64,000 nt of DNA from Hymenobacter sp. BT730 (GCF_030542105.1 NZ_JAUOFB010000001.1:1116001-1180000); one strand, 5' to 3'; shown: positions 25,954 to 34,187, counted from the first letter of the stretch. Program-made: numbers and translations. Notes: generated by a model from the letters alone, not told the origin.

Positions 25954-26162
25954 ACCGCTGGCACTTAATAAGCAGTTGACTATGTCCTGCCCGCCTTTCT
26001 TTCCTGGAAGCGAAAAGCCGGGGTGCCATGTTCAGCCTGATGTTGTTATCTTGCCGAAGCGTAGGCTTGGCCACCCCCTCCATGCGGAGCCTGCGGCATC
26101 TTTTGACCCCTTTTCTCGCTCCCACCCGCGACCCACAGCCTCCACTCTCCAACCTGTCTTCG

Positions 26163-26666
26163 ATGGATAAGGCCGCGGCATTTTGCCAAACAATTTCCAA
26201 CCCCGTGAAGCTGCGCCTGTTTATGCTGCGCAGCCTGCCTATGGCCTATCTGGCCGGGCTGCGCGTGGCCAGCATCACGCCGGAGCATGCTACCGTCACG
26301 GTACCGTTCAAGTACCTTACTAAAAATCCATTTCGCAGCATCTACTTCGCCTGCCTGAGCATGGCGGCTGAAATGGCTAGCGGTGTACTGGCTATGATGC
26401 ACATTCAGGGAGCGGGCGTTCCGGTTTCGATGCTGGTGGTGAGCATGCAGGCCGACTTCACCAAAAAAGCGGTGGGACTAATTGCCTTCACCAGCACCGA
26501 TGGGCATGAAATAGAGGAGGCCATTGCCGAAAGCCGGGCCACCGGCGAAGGCCGCGCCGTGCTCTGCACCAGCACCGGTGTAGATGCCCAGGGCGACGTG
26601 GTAGCCACGTTTCGCATCACATGGTCGTTCCGGGCGAAAAAAAATCGGCCCGAAGCTCAGCAGTAG
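26163..26666 (+). CDS. DUF4442 hotdog-fold protein
   Basis: A 167-residue protein of the hotdog thioesterase superfamily. Pattern: a first helix (NPVKLRLFMLRSLPMAYLAG), strands ITPEHATVTVPF and the segment NPFRSIYFACLSMAAEMASGVLAM, which corresponds to the hotdog helix and dimer interface of DUF4442. VSMLVVSMQADFTKKA and later strands complete the sheet. It could hydrolyse an acyl-CoA/ACP or just bind acyl groups; no catalytic residue can be assigned. The ATG at 26163 fits; the open frame reaches 26028 without conserved sequence. The FabH-like gene downstream may act on the same lipid pool. Confidence 0.75.
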   Translation: MDKAAAFCQTISNPVKLRLFMLRSLPMAYLAGLRVASITPEHATVTVPFKYLTKNPFRSIYFACLSMAAEMASGVLAMMHIQGAGVPVSMLVVSMQADFTKKAVGLIAFTSTDGHEIEEAIAESRATGEGRAVLCTSTGVDAQGDVVATFRITWSFRAKKNRPEAQQ

Positions 26667-26817
26667 TACCCCGGCTTTTCCCGACCTTGCGGTTCCGTCA
26701 GAAGAGCAGCCATAGGCCACAGCCGGCAAACTCACTGAAGAACAACATGCCGGAACCCGCACACATACAGGGGTAGCAGACTGCTCCTTCCCAGAATCAT
26801 CCCGCACAGCACGCGCC

Positions 26818-27909
26818 ATGAGTAATAGATTGTATTCGGTCATTACGGCCACGGGCAGTTACCTGCCCACCCGCGTTATTACCAACGAGCATTTTGTGTC
26901 TACGGCGTTTTTTGATGCCGGCGGCAACCGGCTGGATAAACCCGGCCAGGAAATAGCCGAGAAGTTTGAGCAGATTACCGAAATTCGGGAGCGGCGCTAC
27001 GTTACCGACGACCTGTGCACTTCCGATATTGGCTTCTTTGCCGCGCAGGCCGCGCTGGCTTCGTCTGCTATCGATCAGGAAGAGCTAGACTACATCATTG
27101 TAGCGCACAACTTCGGCAACGTATCGGCCACCAATAAGCGCACGGATATGGTGCCCAGCCTGGCCGCCCGCATCAAGGCTAAGCTAGGCATCAAAAACCC
27201 ATATACCGTAGCTTACGACCTACCGTTTGGCTGCCCAGGCTGGCTGCAGGGCATGATTCAGGCCGATTATTTCCTGCGCTCCGGCGATGCTAAAAAGGTA
27301 CTGGTAATAGGGGCGGAGGTTCTCTCACGGGTATCGGACCCCCACGACCGGGACAGCATGCTCTACGCCGATGGCGCCGGCGCTGTGCTGCTGGAAGCCC
27401 GGGAAAGCGAGACGCCAGTGGGCATCATTAAACACGGCACCCGCTCCGATACCGACCAGTTTGCGCACCTGCTGCGCATGGGCACATCCTACAACCCGGA
27501 GTACACCGCCCAGGATTTGTTCCTGAAGATGGACGGGCGTAAGCTCTATGAATACGCCCTGAAAACCGTGCCCCAGGCCATTAAAGCCTGTCTGGAAAAA
27601 GCCGGCGTACCAATAGAAGCGGTCAGCAAAGTCCTGATTCATCAGGCCAACGGCAAAATGGACGATGCTATTCTGAAGCGGCTCTATGCACTCTATAACA
27701 TTCAGGAGCCACCCGTGGGGGTAATGCCTATGACGGTTTCCTGGCTGGGCAACTCGTCGGTAGCTACCCTACCTACCTTGCTGGACCTGATGCTGAAAGG
27801 CGAACTGGAAGATCAGACCATTGAACCCGGAAGCGTTATTGTATTCGCCTCCGTAGGGGCGGGTATGAACATTAATGCCGTAGTATATCAGGTTCCGGAA
27901 GAAGCTTAA
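26818..27909 (+). CDS. 3-oxoacyl-ACP synthase III (FabH) family
   Basis: A 363-residue thiolase-fold condensing enzyme. The family starts chains by joining an acyl-CoA to malonyl-ACP. Catalytic residues are visible: Cys139 in YDLPFGCPGW, His275 in IHQANGKMDDAI and Asn312 in WLGNSSVATLP. VGAGMNI-type glycine motif GAGMNINAVVY closes the fold. It is somewhat longer than E. coli FabH (317 aa), and its active-site context (GCPG rather than ACSG/A) marks it as a divergent KASIII, so a specialised lipid or secondary product cannot be excluded. Its stop codon lies at the edge of a 37-bp hairpin. Confidence 0.88.
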   Translation: MSNRLYSVITATGSYLPTRVITNEHFVSTAFFDAGGNRLDKPGQEIAEKFEQITEIRERRYVTDDLCTSDIGFFAAQAALASSAIDQEELDYIIVAHNFGNVSATNKRTDMVPSLAARIKAKLGIKNPYTVAYDLPFGCPGWLQGMIQADYFLRSGDAKKVLVIGAEVLSRVSDPHDRDSMLYADGAGAVLLEARESETPVGIIKHGTRSDTDQFAHLLRMGTSYNPEYTAQDLFLKMDGRKLYEYALKTVPQAIKACLEKAGVPIEAVSKVLIHQANGKMDDAILKRLYALYNIQEPPVGVMPMTVSWLGNSSVATLPTLLDLMLKGELEDQTIEPGSVIVFASVGAGMNINAVVYQVPEEA

Positions 27910-27986
27910 ACAAGAACAGACCCTAAAACCCGAGGCCCTACCTGAAGAATCAGGTAGGGCCTCGGGTTTTAGGGTCTGTTCTTGTT
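27909..27986. terminator. Long perfect hairpin between convergent genes
   Basis: 27909-27945 and 27950-27986 are exact reverse complements of 37 bp with a 4-nt AGAA loop. The left arm starts at the last base of the FabH-like stop codon; the rhodanese gene ends at 28023 on the other strand. It probably serves as a bidirectional terminator. The lack of a clear U-run and the unusual length are notable. Confidence 0.85.
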
Positions 27987-28022
27987 AGTGAACAAATTTC
28001 TAAAGAGGAGGATCGATGGCTA

Positions 28023-28376
28023 TTAGCGCAAAGTAGAACGGCCCAGCTTACTTGGCCAGTCAAGCATACCGCCCGCCAGGTTAAAAACCTGCGAAAAGCC
28101 GGCAATGCCCAGTTCCTTGGCTGCTTTAGCCGAGCGCGCACCACTACGGCAGTACACATAAGCCGGGCGCTTGCTATCCAGAGTGGCTACACGCTGAGCA
28201 AAACCAGGGTCAGAAATGTCCATGTTCACTGCACCGGGCAGGTGGCCCTGGGCAAACTCCTCGGGACGGCGCACATCAAGTAATAATGCACCGGTGAGGC
28301 GCATGCCCGCGCCAAACTGCGCAGAAGATAGGTTTTGGTACACAGAAGGAGCAGCGGATTTCAAGATGCCGAACAT
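28023..28376 (-). CDS. Single-domain rhodanese-like sulfurtransferase
   Basis: A 117-residue cytoplasmic protein. It holds one rhodanese domain: LLLDVRRPEEFAQGHLPGAVNM, then the active-site loop VYCRSGARSAKAA with the persulfide-forming Cys76, and GFSQVFNLAGGMLDW. The six-residue loop CRSGAR is the usual size for sulfurtransferases. It could carry sulfane sulfur for thio-modification or detoxification; the partner is not identifiable. It converges on the FabH-like gene with a shared terminator hairpin between them. Confidence 0.9.
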   Translation of the reverse strand: MFGILKSAAPSVYQNLSSAQFGAGMRLTGALLLDVRRPEEFAQGHLPGAVNMDISDPGFAQRVATLDSKRPAYVYCRSGARSAKAAKELGIAGFSQVFNLAGGMLDWPSKLGRSTLR

Positions 28377-28783
28377 GGATAAAAGAAAAAGAATGAAAAA
28401 GAATTATTCTAAGACTGTCGAAAAACAGCCGGATAGAGGCCTGATGATGTACAAACTGTTACGGTTTGCTTATAACTAGTAATCGAAGTAGGTTCTATTA
28501 TTTTCTAAAAAGTATATACGGCTAATCTGTTAAGAGAGGGCAACCATACTTTGTAAGCAGAGGATTGTACCGATGCTGGGTTGCCTCAGGGTAACTTCGC
28601 AATCTTAACTAAGCGCAGAGGATAAATTTATAAGTAGTTTTTTACCAGGTGCCTACAAAGGTAACTGCTTTCCAACGGGTATGGGTTCTGTTTAATTCCC
28701 TGACACTCAATTGCTGTCAGAACTAACCCCTTAAGAGCTAAATTATTCCAGCTATTGGAGGTACCTGTAGGAGAGGAGCCATA
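28377..28783. other. Gene-free intergenic stretch
   Basis: About 400 bp of lower-GC sequence between the rhodanese start and the 3' end of the DACNV-like gene. It holds the rhodanese promoter region. A 34-codon frame on the + strand from 28376 (MDKRKRMKKNYSKTV...) lacks supporting features. A short AGGAGAG/CTCTCCT hairpin (28769-28793) overlaps the stop of the next gene. No tRNA, repeat or terminator with a T-run was seen. Confidence 0.6.
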
Positions 28784-30340
28784 TTACTCTCCTAGATTTT
28801 CCTTGGTAATAACATCTACCAAGCCATCCTCGCTGACCACCACGGCCAGGCACGGGTAAGGGCTGCTTTCCACGTAGCGAATGGCCGAGTTGTAGCGGGC
28901 GCCCCGGGTACTGGTGCCGCGCCCGGTAGCTTTGCCATCCAGAATAACGCCAATAGAGTAGCAGTATCCGTCGGGGTCAAGGAGAACCGCGCCGTCGATG
29001 GCGGTGATAAGGCGGGTAATAAGCGGGGTAAGCGGCACGGGCTCAATGAGGGTGCATTGCAGCTTAAGCCGGTCGGCCTCGGCCAGTGCCTCCGTGGTGA
29101 TGACTAATAGAGTGCCGTGTTTCTGCCGGCTGGCTTCCATCATAACATCCCAGAGACGCTCTATTTTGGCAGAATCGGTAAGGCCGAAGGTATGCCGCAG
29201 CTCGCGGCGGAAATGGGTGCGGTTAAGGCGCGTACGAGGCAGGGTGGGCGTGCCATAGTTGGCGCGCATCAGCACCTGGCCATCGTGCTGAAACTCCCAG
29301 ATATAGTGCTTCACGAAGTTGATGACAAACAAGTCTTCGCGGGCAGGGTCGTAGTTGCCCACCAGGCGGCCCAGTGCGTACACATTTTCGCCATCGGCCA
29401 GCAGGCTTACATCGGCCGTAGCCATTTCCAGCAGCTTGCGCACGGCGCGATAGTCGGTGAGCGGGGTAGGGCAGGTGAGGGCAAATACCTCCTCCAGATT
29501 GGGGTGGCGCCGGCGGGCCAGCAGCAGCTTCCCTACCCCTTCGGCCCCCTCGTAGCGCAGGGAGGAAATGGTAGTGCAGGTGGCAAACAGCTTGGCCAAA
29601 GTAGGGTCCAGATCCAGGTCCTGGGCCGGCGTATCCATAAAAAGGCGGCCAGCAGCGCGAATCAGCTCGTCGGTGTCGCGGGGGCGCATGAACAGGCTCA
29701 GGCCGGCTTCGGGCTCGTTCAGCGCTTTCCAGCACTCTTCATGAAAGCGGATAACAACAGCCTGAATTAGCGAAGTAGCCAGGGGCCGTCCATCGGTGTA
29801 GTACCGCTCGGGCTTCAGCGCGGCATAGCGGCGCGTTACTTTGGCATTTAGCTGCAGTACCGTAAGCACAAAATGATTGTGGACCAGCACGGGCATGCCC
29901 ACAAAGCTGACCCGCTTGTGGCTGGCGGGGTCGGCATCAAATACCTCCTGCACGGCCCGGCGCAGGGATACGCCTTCCTGCCGCCACTGCTCATACCATT
30001 CTGATACCACCTCATAGCCCCGGAAAGGCCAGGGCTCTTCCTGCTGCAAAGCCAGTCCGCGCTGCCGCACTCCTAAAAACCGCTCCCGGTCGGGCAGGGC
30101 ATTTGCGGGCTCCAGGCACACGTTAGGGTCCGAGCCCAGGGTTTGGGTAGCAGGAATACCCAGCAGGAGTACTGTAGGGTTTAGCTCCTCATCCAGAGCA
30201 TCAAATACGCTCTGGGCACTTTGCTGCGCCCCCTGCCGAAACCGGGCCTGATGTGGCCACATAGCCAGCGGGCCGACAACCGGCTCGGGGGCAATAGGCT
30301 GTACGGGCGGGGCACTCAGTAAGGGAAGCGGAGCAAGCAT
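28784..30340 (-). CDS. DACNV-like protein: divergent diadenylate-cyclase-type domain
   Basis: A 518-residue soluble protein. The last ~100 residues resemble the DisA_N/DAC fold: helix ERLWDVMMEASRQKHG, strand TLLVITTEA, then IDGAVLLDPDG (Asp449-Gly-Ala, the DGA motif), GVILDG, RGARYNSAIRYV and CLAVVVSEDG. In active cyclases the second motif is GTRHR; here it is GARYN (480-484), so histidine and the second arginine are lost. This matches what I recall as the DACNV predicted nucleotide-sensor family rather than a working cyclase. The N-terminal ~400 residues are unassigned; a DGA-like hairpin recurs near residues 306-326. It starts 27 bp after the TonB-C-domain gene on the same strand. Confidence 0.65.
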   Translation of the reverse strand: MLAPLPLLSAPPVQPIAPEPVVGPLAMWPHQARFRQGAQQSAQSVFDALDEELNPTVLLLGIPATQTLGSDPNVCLEPANALPDRERFLGVRQRGLALQQEEPWPFRGYEVVSEWYEQWRQEGVSLRRAVQEVFDADPASHKRVSFVGMPVLVHNHFVLTVLQLNAKVTRRYAALKPERYYTDGRPLATSLIQAVVIRFHEECWKALNEPEAGLSLFMRPRDTDELIRAAGRLFMDTPAQDLDLDPTLAKLFATCTTISSLRYEGAEGVGKLLLARRRHPNLEEVFALTCPTPLTDYRAVRKLLEMATADVSLLADGENVYALGRLVGNYDPAREDLFVINFVKHYIWEFQHDGQVLMRANYGTPTLPRTRLNRTHFRRELRHTFGLTDSAKIERLWDVMMEASRQKHGTLLVITTEALAEADRLKLQCTLIEPVPLTPLITRLITAIDGAVLLDPDGYCYSIGVILDGKATGRGTSTRGARYNSAIRYVESSPYPCLAVVVSEDGLVDVITKENLGE

Positions 30341-30367
30341 GGAAACAAAAATAGAAAACAGAAATGT

Positions 30368-31201
30368 CTATAGCTGGAATACAACCGGCAACACCATCTT
30401 TTGCTTTATGGGCTGGCCTTTATAGCTGGCCGGTGCCCATTTGGGCGCCGCTTTCAGCAGGCGGATGGCTTCTTCATCACAGCCGGAACCAATGCGCTTC
30501 ACGGGCTTGATATCCGTAAGGGTGCCATCTTTCTGCACAATAAACTCCATAATCACGCGGCCTTCCACTTTGCGCTGCCTGGCCAGGGACGGGTACTTCT
30601 GATTCTGCTGAATCCAGGCAAAAAAAGCTTCTGTGCCGCCTACCGGGCGGGCAGGCTGGTCGGGGGCAATAACGGTGGGCGTGCTGGTTTCGGCTGGCAC
30701 GGACGCTGGGGCGGCCGCTGCTGAGGTAGTTGGCACCGCCGGGGTAGTAGCTGCCGGTGCGGCGGCACTACCGGCATCGGCCGGAATCTGGAACGTAATA
30801 GGAATGCTCATGCGCTGCCGCACTTTGGCCCCTTTATGCATGGCCGGGGTCCATTTGGGGCCGCTTTGGATGGTGCGCACTGCCTCACGGTCCAGGTCGG
30901 CGTCGCCGGGCTGTATGGGGGCCACCTCGGTCAGGTCACCGGATTTCTCTACTACAAAGGAAACCGTAACGGTGCCTTGCACCCCGCGTTGCAGGGCCGC
31001 CGTGGGATAGTTCTGGTGGTCGGCCAGGTACTGGCCATAGGCCTCCAGGCCGCCTACCGGAATGGCAGGCTTCTCTACCGCATCATATACTTTATCTTTC
31101 TCCGGCTTCGGGTATTTCAGCTTTTTCTGAGCGTAAGCAGGAGCCAGGCTAACGGTGATTAGGCTGAAGAGCAGGACCAAACGGGAAACGAAACGCATCA
31201 T
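30368..31201 (-). CDS. Secreted protein with two tandem TonB C-terminal domains
   Basis: A 277-residue protein with signal peptide (MMRFVSRLVLLFSLITVSLAPAYAQ). Domain 1 (about residues 42-135) and domain 2 (about 185-277) are repeats: both begin PVGGxEA, continue with YPTAALQRGVQGTVTVSFVV or YPSLARQRKVEGRVIMEFIV, include EAVRTIQSGPKWTPA or EAIRLLKAAPKWAPA, and end in P-I/V-x-F-Q. The linker is Ala/Pro/Thr-rich. There is no retained membrane anchor or ExbB/D-coupling helix, so it is not a classical TonB energiser. It probably forms an operon with the DACNV-like gene 27 bp downstream. Confidence 0.85.
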   Translation of the reverse strand: MMRFVSRLVLLFSLITVSLAPAYAQKKLKYPKPEKDKVYDAVEKPAIPVGGLEAYGQYLADHQNYPTAALQRGVQGTVTVSFVVEKSGDLTEVAPIQPGDADLDREAVRTIQSGPKWTPAMHKGAKVRQRMSIPITFQIPADAGSAAAPAATTPAVPTTSAAAAPASVPAETSTPTVIAPDQPARPVGGTEAFFAWIQQNQKYPSLARQRKVEGRVIMEFIVQKDGTLTDIKPVKRIGSGCDEEAIRLLKAAPKWAPASYKGQPIKQKMVLPVVFQL

Positions 31202-31305
31202 AGCAACATGTGAGATAAAGGAAAACCCGGGCGTGCCGGCCATGCATCCTCAACGGTACAAGCCGCCCTGTGGGTTCAGGATATATGCAAAGAGTCGAAT
31301 TTCAA

Positions 31306-31313
31306 TAGATTTG
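31306..31313 (+). promoter_or_regulatory. Candidate -7 box for the RidA gene
   Basis: TAGATTTG matches TAnnTTTG exactly and ends 5 bp before the ATG at 31319, implying a leaderless transcript. Confidence 0.45.
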
Positions 31314-31318
31314 ACCTT

Positions 31319-31750
31319 ATGAAAGCCGATGAAACTTCCAGCGTACATAATTCCAGCCGCGCCCCCGAGCCCGTGGGCCTGTATCCACATGCCCGCCGGG
31401 CCGGCAATCTGCTGTTTCTTTCCGGCGTAGGGCCGCGGCAGCGCGGCCAGAAAAACGTGCCCGGCGTAGAGCTGGCCTCAGATGGCTCCATCCTCCGCTA
31501 TGATTTTGAAAGCCAGTGCCACGCCGTGTTCCAGAATGTTCGCTATATTCTGGAGGAGGCCGGCGCCCGCTGGGAAGACTTGGTGGATGTAACCGTGTTC
31601 CTGACCAATATGAAGGATGACTTTGCGACCTATAACCGGCTCTATGCCGAGTATTTTGCCTCCAGCCAGCCCTGCCGCACCACCGTCGAAATCAACTGCC
31701 TGCCCACGCCCATTGCCATTGAGCTGAAGTGTATTGCGATAGTGCCATAA
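31319..31750 (+). CDS. RidA/YjgF-family enamine/imine deaminase
   Basis: A 143-residue cytoplasmic protein of the chorismate-mutase-like trimeric family. Signature segments: GLYPHARRAGNLLFLSGVGPR, FESQCHAVFQNVRYILEEAGA, LVDVTVFLTNMKDDFATYNRLYAEYF, and CRTTVEINCLPTPIAIELKCIAI, including the arginine that binds the substrate carboxylate. RidA proteins hydrolyse reactive 2-aminoacrylate; this longer form resembles 2-aminomuconate deaminase relatives. The next gene, an Fe-S protein, starts 26 bp downstream and is probably co-transcribed. Confidence 0.9.
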   Translation: MKADETSSVHNSSRAPEPVGLYPHARRAGNLLFLSGVGPRQRGQKNVPGVELASDGSILRYDFESQCHAVFQNVRYILEEAGARWEDLVDVTVFLTNMKDDFATYNRLYAEYFASSQPCRTTVEINCLPTPIAIELKCIAIVP

Positions 31751-31776
31751 AGCTTAATTTTTAAGTTGATTCCGCC

Positions 31777-32274
31777 ATGGCTACGCCTGATTCTGATAAA
31801 GCGTCCATCGTCAAGCACTATTCCAACGGCACCGTAACGGTGGTATGGCAGCCGGCGCTGTGCATTCACTCGCGGCATTGCGTGCGAGGCCTGCCCGGCG
31901 TGTTTGACTTTGAGCGCCGCCCCTGGATTGACCCCACCGCCGCGGCCAGCCCGGAAATTATGCGGCAGATAGAGCAGTGCCCATCAGGGGCGCTGAGCTA
32001 TTTCTTGGACCATGAAGCCCCCGCCGTGCCCGACGACCAGAAAACTACCGCCGCCGAAGCCGTACCCATTGCCACTATTCGGGTAGAGGTAAGTCCGGGC
32101 GGCCCTTTGCTCATCAGTGGCCCGGTTGTGGTGCGCACCCCCGATGGTTTGGAGCATAGCCACCCGCGCACATCCCTTTGCCGCTGCGGCCAATCAAAAA
32201 ATAAGCCTTACTGCGACGGCACGCACCGCGACCTGCCGCCCGGCTGGGACCAGGCGGGCGCAAATCCGGCGTAG
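31777..32274 (+). CDS. Fe-S protein: Fer4-like domain fused to CDGSH domain
   Basis: A 165-residue protein with two iron-sulfur modules. Residues ~25-75 match the divergent ferredoxin (YjdI/Fer4_19) type: ALCIHSRHCVRGLPGVFD, later IEQCPSGAL, giving three cysteines near CxxxxxC...CP. Residues ~130-150 hold CRCGQSKNKPYCDGTH, the C-x-C-x2-S-x3-P-x-C-D-G-T-H signature of CDGSH (mitoNEET-like) proteins that bind a 2Fe-2S cluster through 3 Cys and 1 His. Fusions of these two domains are known. It probably acts in electron transfer or redox sensing. It follows the RidA gene by 26 bp. Confidence 0.9.
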   Translation: MATPDSDKASIVKHYSNGTVTVVWQPALCIHSRHCVRGLPGVFDFERRPWIDPTAAASPEIMRQIEQCPSGALSYFLDHEAPAVPDDQKTTAAEAVPIATIRVEVSPGGPLLISGPVVVRTPDGLEHSHPRTSLCRCGQSKNKPYCDGTHRDLPPGWDQAGANPA

Positions 32275-32333
32275 TCCGGCTCGGTCGCCGCGTTGGAGCC
32301 CGTACCTTCACGGTTCCTGAAAATTCTACTGCC

Positions 32334-34187
32334 GTGGCTGTTGCTTCTCATTTTCGTCCGCTTGCCGTTTCGCCTACTGATGTCTTTACTGAAAACCTGA
32401 GGGCTCATGCCGTGCAGGAGCAGCACTATGCTGGCCGGCACCAGGCTGTGGCATGGCTGCGGGTTGCGGTGTTTGCGGGCGGCGCACTGGCTGTTTATCT
32501 GCTGATGAGCCGACAGCAGTACGCGCTAGGGCTTGGAGTGCTGCTGGCGGCATACCTGGGCTTTGTACTGGTGATGCGCTGGCACAGCCGCCTGGGCTAT
32601 CAGCGCGACCATTTCCGCCTGCTCCGTCAGATCAACCAGGAAGAGCTGGACCGCCTAGCCGGACGCCTCAGCGGCTTTGATGCGGGCTTGCCTTACGTAG
32701 ACGCCCAACACCCCTACACCGCCGACCTGGATGTGTTCGGGCCGCATTCCGCATTTCAGCTGCTTAGCCGGGCTACCTCCCGCTTGGGGCAGGACCAACT
32801 GGCCGCCTGGCTGCAAGCTGCCGGCTCCCCGGCCGCGCTACTGGCCCGTCAGGAAGCCGTAGCCGAGCTGGCACCCGATGCCGCCTGGCAGCACGAGTGG
32901 CAGGCCCGTGCCCGGCATTTTCCTAAACAAGCCGATGACCCGCGCCGCTTTACCGAATGGCTGCGCGCCCCCGACTTTTTCGCCGATAAAACCTGGCTGA
33001 AAGCGCTGGTGTTTATTCTGCCGCCGCTGGCCTTGGCCAGCGTAGGGCTTTGGCTCAGCGGCTACTCCTTGTGGGTGGTGGCGCCATTCCTGGTGCTGAT
33101 GGGCGCCATAAACCACCGCTACCAAACCGCCCGCGACGCCTACTTTGACCACAGTGAAAGCATGCACGATGTGCTGCGCGCTTACCGCGACCAGCTGCTG
33201 CTGCTGGAGGACCGGCAAATGCAGGCCCCGCGTTTGCTAGAGCTGCACCGCACCCTGTATGCCGCCACCGATGGGTCCCCGGCTACCCGGCTGCTTGGCC
33301 GTCTGGCCATCATCGTGGAGTACTTTTCTATGCGCCAAAGCACGCTGGCCGCGTTTTTTGCCAATAACCTGCTCTTCTGGGACTTCTTCTGGATGTGGCG
33401 GCTGGAAGGCTGGAAAAAGCACCTCGGCGGCCACCGCCTGGATGCCATACTGGAAGTAGTAGCCGAAACGGAAGCGTTGGTAAGTTTGGCGGCTTTCCAG
33501 TTTGCCAACCCCACCTACGCCGTGCCGGAGCTAAGCAATTCACCCCTGGAGTTTACTGCTGAAGAACTGGGGCACCCGCTCATCTTTACGACGGAGCGCG
33601 TCACCAACAACTTCAGTACCCTGGGTCCGGGCAGCACGGGTGTGGTAACAGGGTCCAATATGTCAGGCAAAACCACGTTTCTGCGCACGGTGGGGCTCAA
33701 CATGGTGCTGGCCTTGGCCGGAGCTGCCGTTTGCGCGCGCCGTTTGCGTGTGAGCCTGGCCCAGGTGTACACGGCCATGCGCACGCAGGATAACTTGGCC
33801 GAAAGCACTTCCTCCTTCTACGCCGAGCTAAAACGCCTGCGCTTGCTGCTGGAACTCACCGCCACCGGGCAGCCGGTTTTCTATCTGTTGGATGAAATTC
33901 TAAAAGGCACCAATTCCCGCGACCGACACCGCGGCGCCCGCGCCCTCATCCATCAGCTACACCGGCGCCCCGCCAGTGGCCTGGTCAGCACCCACGACCT
34001 GGAACTGGGCGAACTGGCCGAGGAGTTGCCGGGGTTCGTCACTAACTACAGCTTCAACAGCACTTTCAGCGGCCAGCAGATTCACTTTGACTACCGCCTG
34101 ACCCCCGGCGTGTGCCGCTCCTTCAACGCCAGTCAGCTGATGCGGCTGATGGGCATTGCGGTGGAGGACGACAACGAAGCTTCCTAG
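32334..34187 (+). CDS. Membrane-associated MutS-family ATPase
   Basis: A 617-residue protein read from a GTG start. The N-terminus has two hydrophobic segments at about residues 42-58 and 67-80. A second hydrophobic pair lies near 221-260 (ALVFILPPLALASVGLWLSGY). The helical MutS core follows, then the C-terminal ATPase: Walker A GSNMSGKTT (440-448), FLRTVGLNMVLALAGAAVCA, TQDNLAESTSSFYAELKRL and Walker B FYLLDEILKGTNSRDR. The mismatch-recognition and connector domains are absent. This fits the uncharacterised membrane MutS-like proteins of Bacteroidota, not the repair enzyme. No ATG lies near the start. Confidence 0.85.
   Translation: MAVASHFRPLAVSPTDVFTENLRAHAVQEQHYAGRHQAVAWLRVAVFAGGALAVYLLMSRQQYALGLGVLLAAYLGFVLVMRWHSRLGYQRDHFRLLRQINQEELDRLAGRLSGFDAGLPYVDAQHPYTADLDVFGPHSAFQLLSRATSRLGQDQLAAWLQAAGSPAALLARQEAVAELAPDAAWQHEWQARARHFPKQADDPRRFTEWLRAPDFFADKTWLKALVFILPPLALASVGLWLSGYSLWVVAPFLVLMGAINHRYQTARDAYFDHSESMHDVLRAYRDQLLLLEDRQMQAPRLLELHRTLYAATDGSPATRLLGRLAIIVEYFSMRQSTLAAFFANNLLFWDFFWMWRLEGWKKHLGGHRLDAILEVVAETEALVSLAAFQFANPTYAVPELSNSPLEFTAEELGHPLIFTTERVTNNFSTLGPGSTGVVTGSNMSGKTTFLRTVGLNMVLALAGAAVCARRLRVSLAQVYTAMRTQDNLAESTSSFYAELKRLRLLLELTATGQPVFYLLDEILKGTNSRDRHRGARALIHQLHRRPASGLVSTHDLELGELAEELPGFVTNYSFNSTFSGQQIHFDYRLTPGVCRSFNASQLMRLMGIAVEDDNEAS

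Noticed and set aside
28376-28479. 34-codon frame MDKRKRMKKNYSK... on the + strand
   Set aside because: Lies in the promoter region of the rhodanese gene, no ribosome-binding site, no family pattern.
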